This document shows, in pieces, positions 62,389 to 64,000 of a stretch of DNA of 64,000 nt. Source of the stretch: Fodinibius salicampi. Its GTDB lineage: Bacteria > Bacteroidota > Rhodothermia > Balneolales > Balneolaceae. The notes below the pieces were generated by a model. It saw only the letters and a list, made by a program, of their open reading frames with translations, was not told where the DNA came from and made no database searches. How positions within the stretch are numbered: the stretch's first letter is position 1; each line of letters begins with the position of its first letter. Both the position numbers and the translations under genes were made by a program. The DNA lies in NCBI RefSeq assembly GCF_039545095.1, contig NZ_BAABRS010000001.1, forward strand, positions 1,736,001 through 1,800,000, given 5' to 3'.

Positions 62389-62748
62389 ATGAACAGGAAG
62401 CATTTCACGGGAGCGATTCTTTTTTTAGTATTTACAATGTCTTGTGAAGATTCTCCACAACGGCCGGATCAACTTGTTCCGGAAGACAAATATGTTTCGC
62501 TCCTTGTTGAAATGCAGTTAGTTCGGTCTTATGAAGACACCGGACACATCGATAGCTTATATGCCGATTCGCTGAGGGATAAAGTCTTCGAAGAGTATGG
62601 AATCTCCGCTAATACCTTTTGGGACAGCCATATCTACTACCAGAAATTTCCCAAAGAACAAAAAAAGCGTATTGATGAAGCCATTGAGCAGCTGCAAATG
62701 GACCAGGTAGAAGACACTGCACGAACAAGCAGGCCCAGATATCCTTAA
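62389..62748 (+). CDS. DUF4296 lipoprotein
   Basis: 119 residues. Lipobox Phe-Thr-Met-Ser-Cys near residue 19, then a helical DUF4296 domain with Leu-Val-Pro-Glu-Asp-Lys-Tyr-Val-Ser-Leu-Leu and Phe-Trp-Asp-Ser-His-Ile-Tyr-Tyr. This family is restricted to Bacteroidota-type organisms and supports the taxonomic placement. Function unknown. Its stop shares the bases TTAA with the opposed recQ stop. Confidence 0.9.
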   Translation: MNRKHFTGAILFLVFTMSCEDSPQRPDQLVPEDKYVSLLVEMQLVRSYEDTGHIDSLYADSLRDKVFEEYGISANTFWDSHIYYQKFPKEQKKRIDEAIEQLQMDQVEDTARTSRPRYP

Positions 62749-64000
62749 TTCTCTGTGCTATTTGCCCAAATATATTTTTCTTCATTAACCTTTACTTTTT
62801 CCTCTCTGATCAGATAGCTCAGGGATTTTTTTACCCGTGAACGACTCCATCCGAACTGCCGACAAAGATGTGGAATGGTTTTGCCCCCTTTGCTCAGCGC
62901 CTGTTTAATACTCAACAGATCAGAGTCCATAAACTGGACTTCTCCTTTTTTTTCGCTGAGACAATTATCGCAGTGTCCGCAGGGCCTCACCTGACTTTCC
63001 CCAAAATATTGACGGATATAAACCTCACGACAACCCTCTGTTTCGATATATCCCTGCATATACTCCAGTTTTTTTAGCAGCGTGTTTCGATGCTGCTCCA
63101 ACTCCTTTTTGCTTAAGCGAAGAACAGATTGTCGCTCTTCCAATAGTTTAACAAGAGGAAGATCGCCCCTAGAGTGGAATTGTAATATCTGGTCATGATC
63201 CTGTAATACCTGCAATCCTTTTTTTACAGCATTCGGTGAAACATTTAATTTCTCTCTCACATAATCAAAATCGAGGTATTTCATCTCGGCAAAAGCTTCT
63301 CCCCCGAATTGTCGAAGGAGCGTATCCAGGAATAATCTCTTGCGTTCATTCTCAGACTTACTGATCAATTCACGTATATAATCCCTATTAGCTATAAAGT
63401 GCACTCCTATCCTGGGAGTGATATATTCTATCAACTCAATAATTCCCAAGTGGTTGAGCACATTAAGTGCCGATCGGGTAATGCGCTTTGAAAATCCCGC
63501 TCGCTTAGACAGCAAATCAATAGATAATTCTTCAGCGGTCTCCATCTCTGAACCTACTGCCAGATCCAAACTATCGCAAAGGGCATCATAAACACGCTGC
63601 AGTTGTTCTCGCTCGGGATAAGAATCTTTTATCCGTTTCTCTGCAATTCTTAAATCTGAGGGCTTAAAAAGAAGCAACGGGAAACTCTCCTCCCCGTCTC
63701 TACCTGCACGTCCTGCCTGTTGATAATAGGCTTCGAGAGAATAAGGCATTTCGTAATGAATAACGTAACGACAATCTGCCTTGTCTATTCCCATTCCAAA
63801 AGCATTTGTAGCTACTACTAACGGGAGGTTTCCTTCGACCCAACGCTGTTGAATTTGTTCCCGGTCTCCTGGTTCTTTTCCCGCATGATACGACTCCGTT
63901 TCAATGCCTAATTGCTTTTGTATCTTCGATGAAAGCTCTTCACAATTTCTTCGGGTGCCTGCATATATCAGTCCAACCCCTGTATTCGAAGCTCTTCGAA
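62745..64000 (-). CDS. recQ: ATP-dependent DNA helicase RecQ, N-terminus beyond window
   Basis: The last 418 codons of RecQ; the reading frame is open to the right window edge (in frame from 63998). It carries the second helicase lobe (Asn-Ala-Phe-Gly-Met-Gly-Ile-Asp-Lys, Tyr-Tyr-Gln-Gln-Ala-Gly-Arg-Ala-Gly-Arg-Asp-Gly, motif VI), a Zn-binding segment (Cys-Arg-x3-x9-Cys-Gly-His-Cys-Asp-Asn-Cys), and a winged-helix end. No HRDC domain is seen; the C-terminus is instead a short helical part (Arg-Gln-Phe-Gly-Trp-Ser-Arg-Ser-Arg). The motor lobe 1 lies outside the window. Unwinds DNA in recombination and repair. Confidence 0.92.
   Translation of the reverse strand, partial: RRASNTGVGLIYAGTRRNCEELSSKIQKQLGIETESYHAGKEPGDREQIQQRWVEGNLPLVVATNAFGMGIDKADCRYVIHYEMPYSLEAYYQQAGRAGRDGEESFPLLLFKPSDLRIAEKRIKDSYPEREQLQRVYDALCDSLDLAVGSEMETAEELSIDLLSKRAGFSKRITRSALNVLNHLGIIELIEYITPRIGVHFIANRDYIRELISKSENERKRLFLDTLLRQFGGEAFAEMKYLDFDYVREKLNVSPNAVKKGLQVLQDHDQILQFHSRGDLPLVKLLEERQSVLRLSKKELEQHRNTLLKKLEYMQGYIETEGCREVYIRQYFGESQVRPCGHCDNCLSEKKGEVQFMDSDLLSIKQALSKGGKTIPHLCRQFGWSRSRVKKSLSYLIREEKVKVNEEKYIWANSTEN

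Overview
This window looks like a chromosomal segment of a Balneolota/Bacteroidota-type bacterium, most likely a Balneolaceae relative. The evidence is a type IX secretion C-terminal sorting domain on a 1051-residue BNR protein, a DUF4296 lipoprotein, many short-signal lipoproteins, weak Shine-Dalgarno sequences, occasional TAnnTTTG-type -7 boxes, and Bacteroidota-style versions of TrmB, an RsmI-like methylase and an FadE/TetR pair. This placement rests on protein character, not on a marker gene. I saw no tRNA, rRNA, CRISPR array, transposase or prophage gene.

Region 1 (1-22.8 kb) is a one-strand (minus) catabolic locus. Read in the direction of transcription it holds a secreted VOC protein, a PVC-type beta-propeller/HEAT/cytochrome c protein, a TIM-barrel sugar isomerase, a putative GH-A-like glycosidase, a Tat-type Gfo/Idh/MocA oxidoreductase, a second sugar isomerase/epimerase, an enolase-superfamily acid-sugar dehydratase, a VOC protein, a 2-hydroxyacid dehydrogenase, a ThuA protein, a second cytochrome c protein with an SGNH front domain, a sulfatase, a PhoD-like phosphatase and another sulfatase that runs off the left edge. 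Together they suggest periplasmic or outer-membrane removal of sulfate or phosphate esters, sugar oxidation with electrons passed to c-type cytochromes, and cytoplasmic isomerisation, dehydration and reduction of the products. No SusC/SusD pair is in view.

Region 2 (23-31 kb) is housekeeping: tetR-fadE, trmB, pdxH, a redoxin, an uncharacterised protein, a UbiA-family prenyltransferase and a thioredoxin-fold protein. It ends in a strongly structured bidirectional double hairpin at 31.13-31.23 kb. Region 3 (31-46 kb) is mixed: a T9SS-exported BNR protein, lipoproteins, a DUF1080 protein, a class III aminotransferase, a MATE pump, a soluble-type sugar dehydrogenase, a succinate-semialdehyde dehydrogenase, a PA0069-type radical SAM protein and AnmK. 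Two distant paralogous lipoproteins share a C-terminal two-cysteine signature.

Region 4 (46.6-55.5 kb) is the aspartate-family block: the operon dapB-dapA-dapD-thrA-thrB-thrC on the minus strand, facing a second, plus-strand threonine-synthase-like enzyme. The C-terminus of that enzyme resembles the regulatory domain of 2-isopropylmalate synthase; it is the most interesting single gene here. Region 5 (55.6-64 kb) carries a DUF819 transporter-like protein, a degenerate class A beta-lactamase-fold protein, a small membrane protein, an RsmI-like methylase, a cell-wall amidase, uridine kinase, an SDR, a DUF4296 lipoprotein and a partial RecQ helicase.
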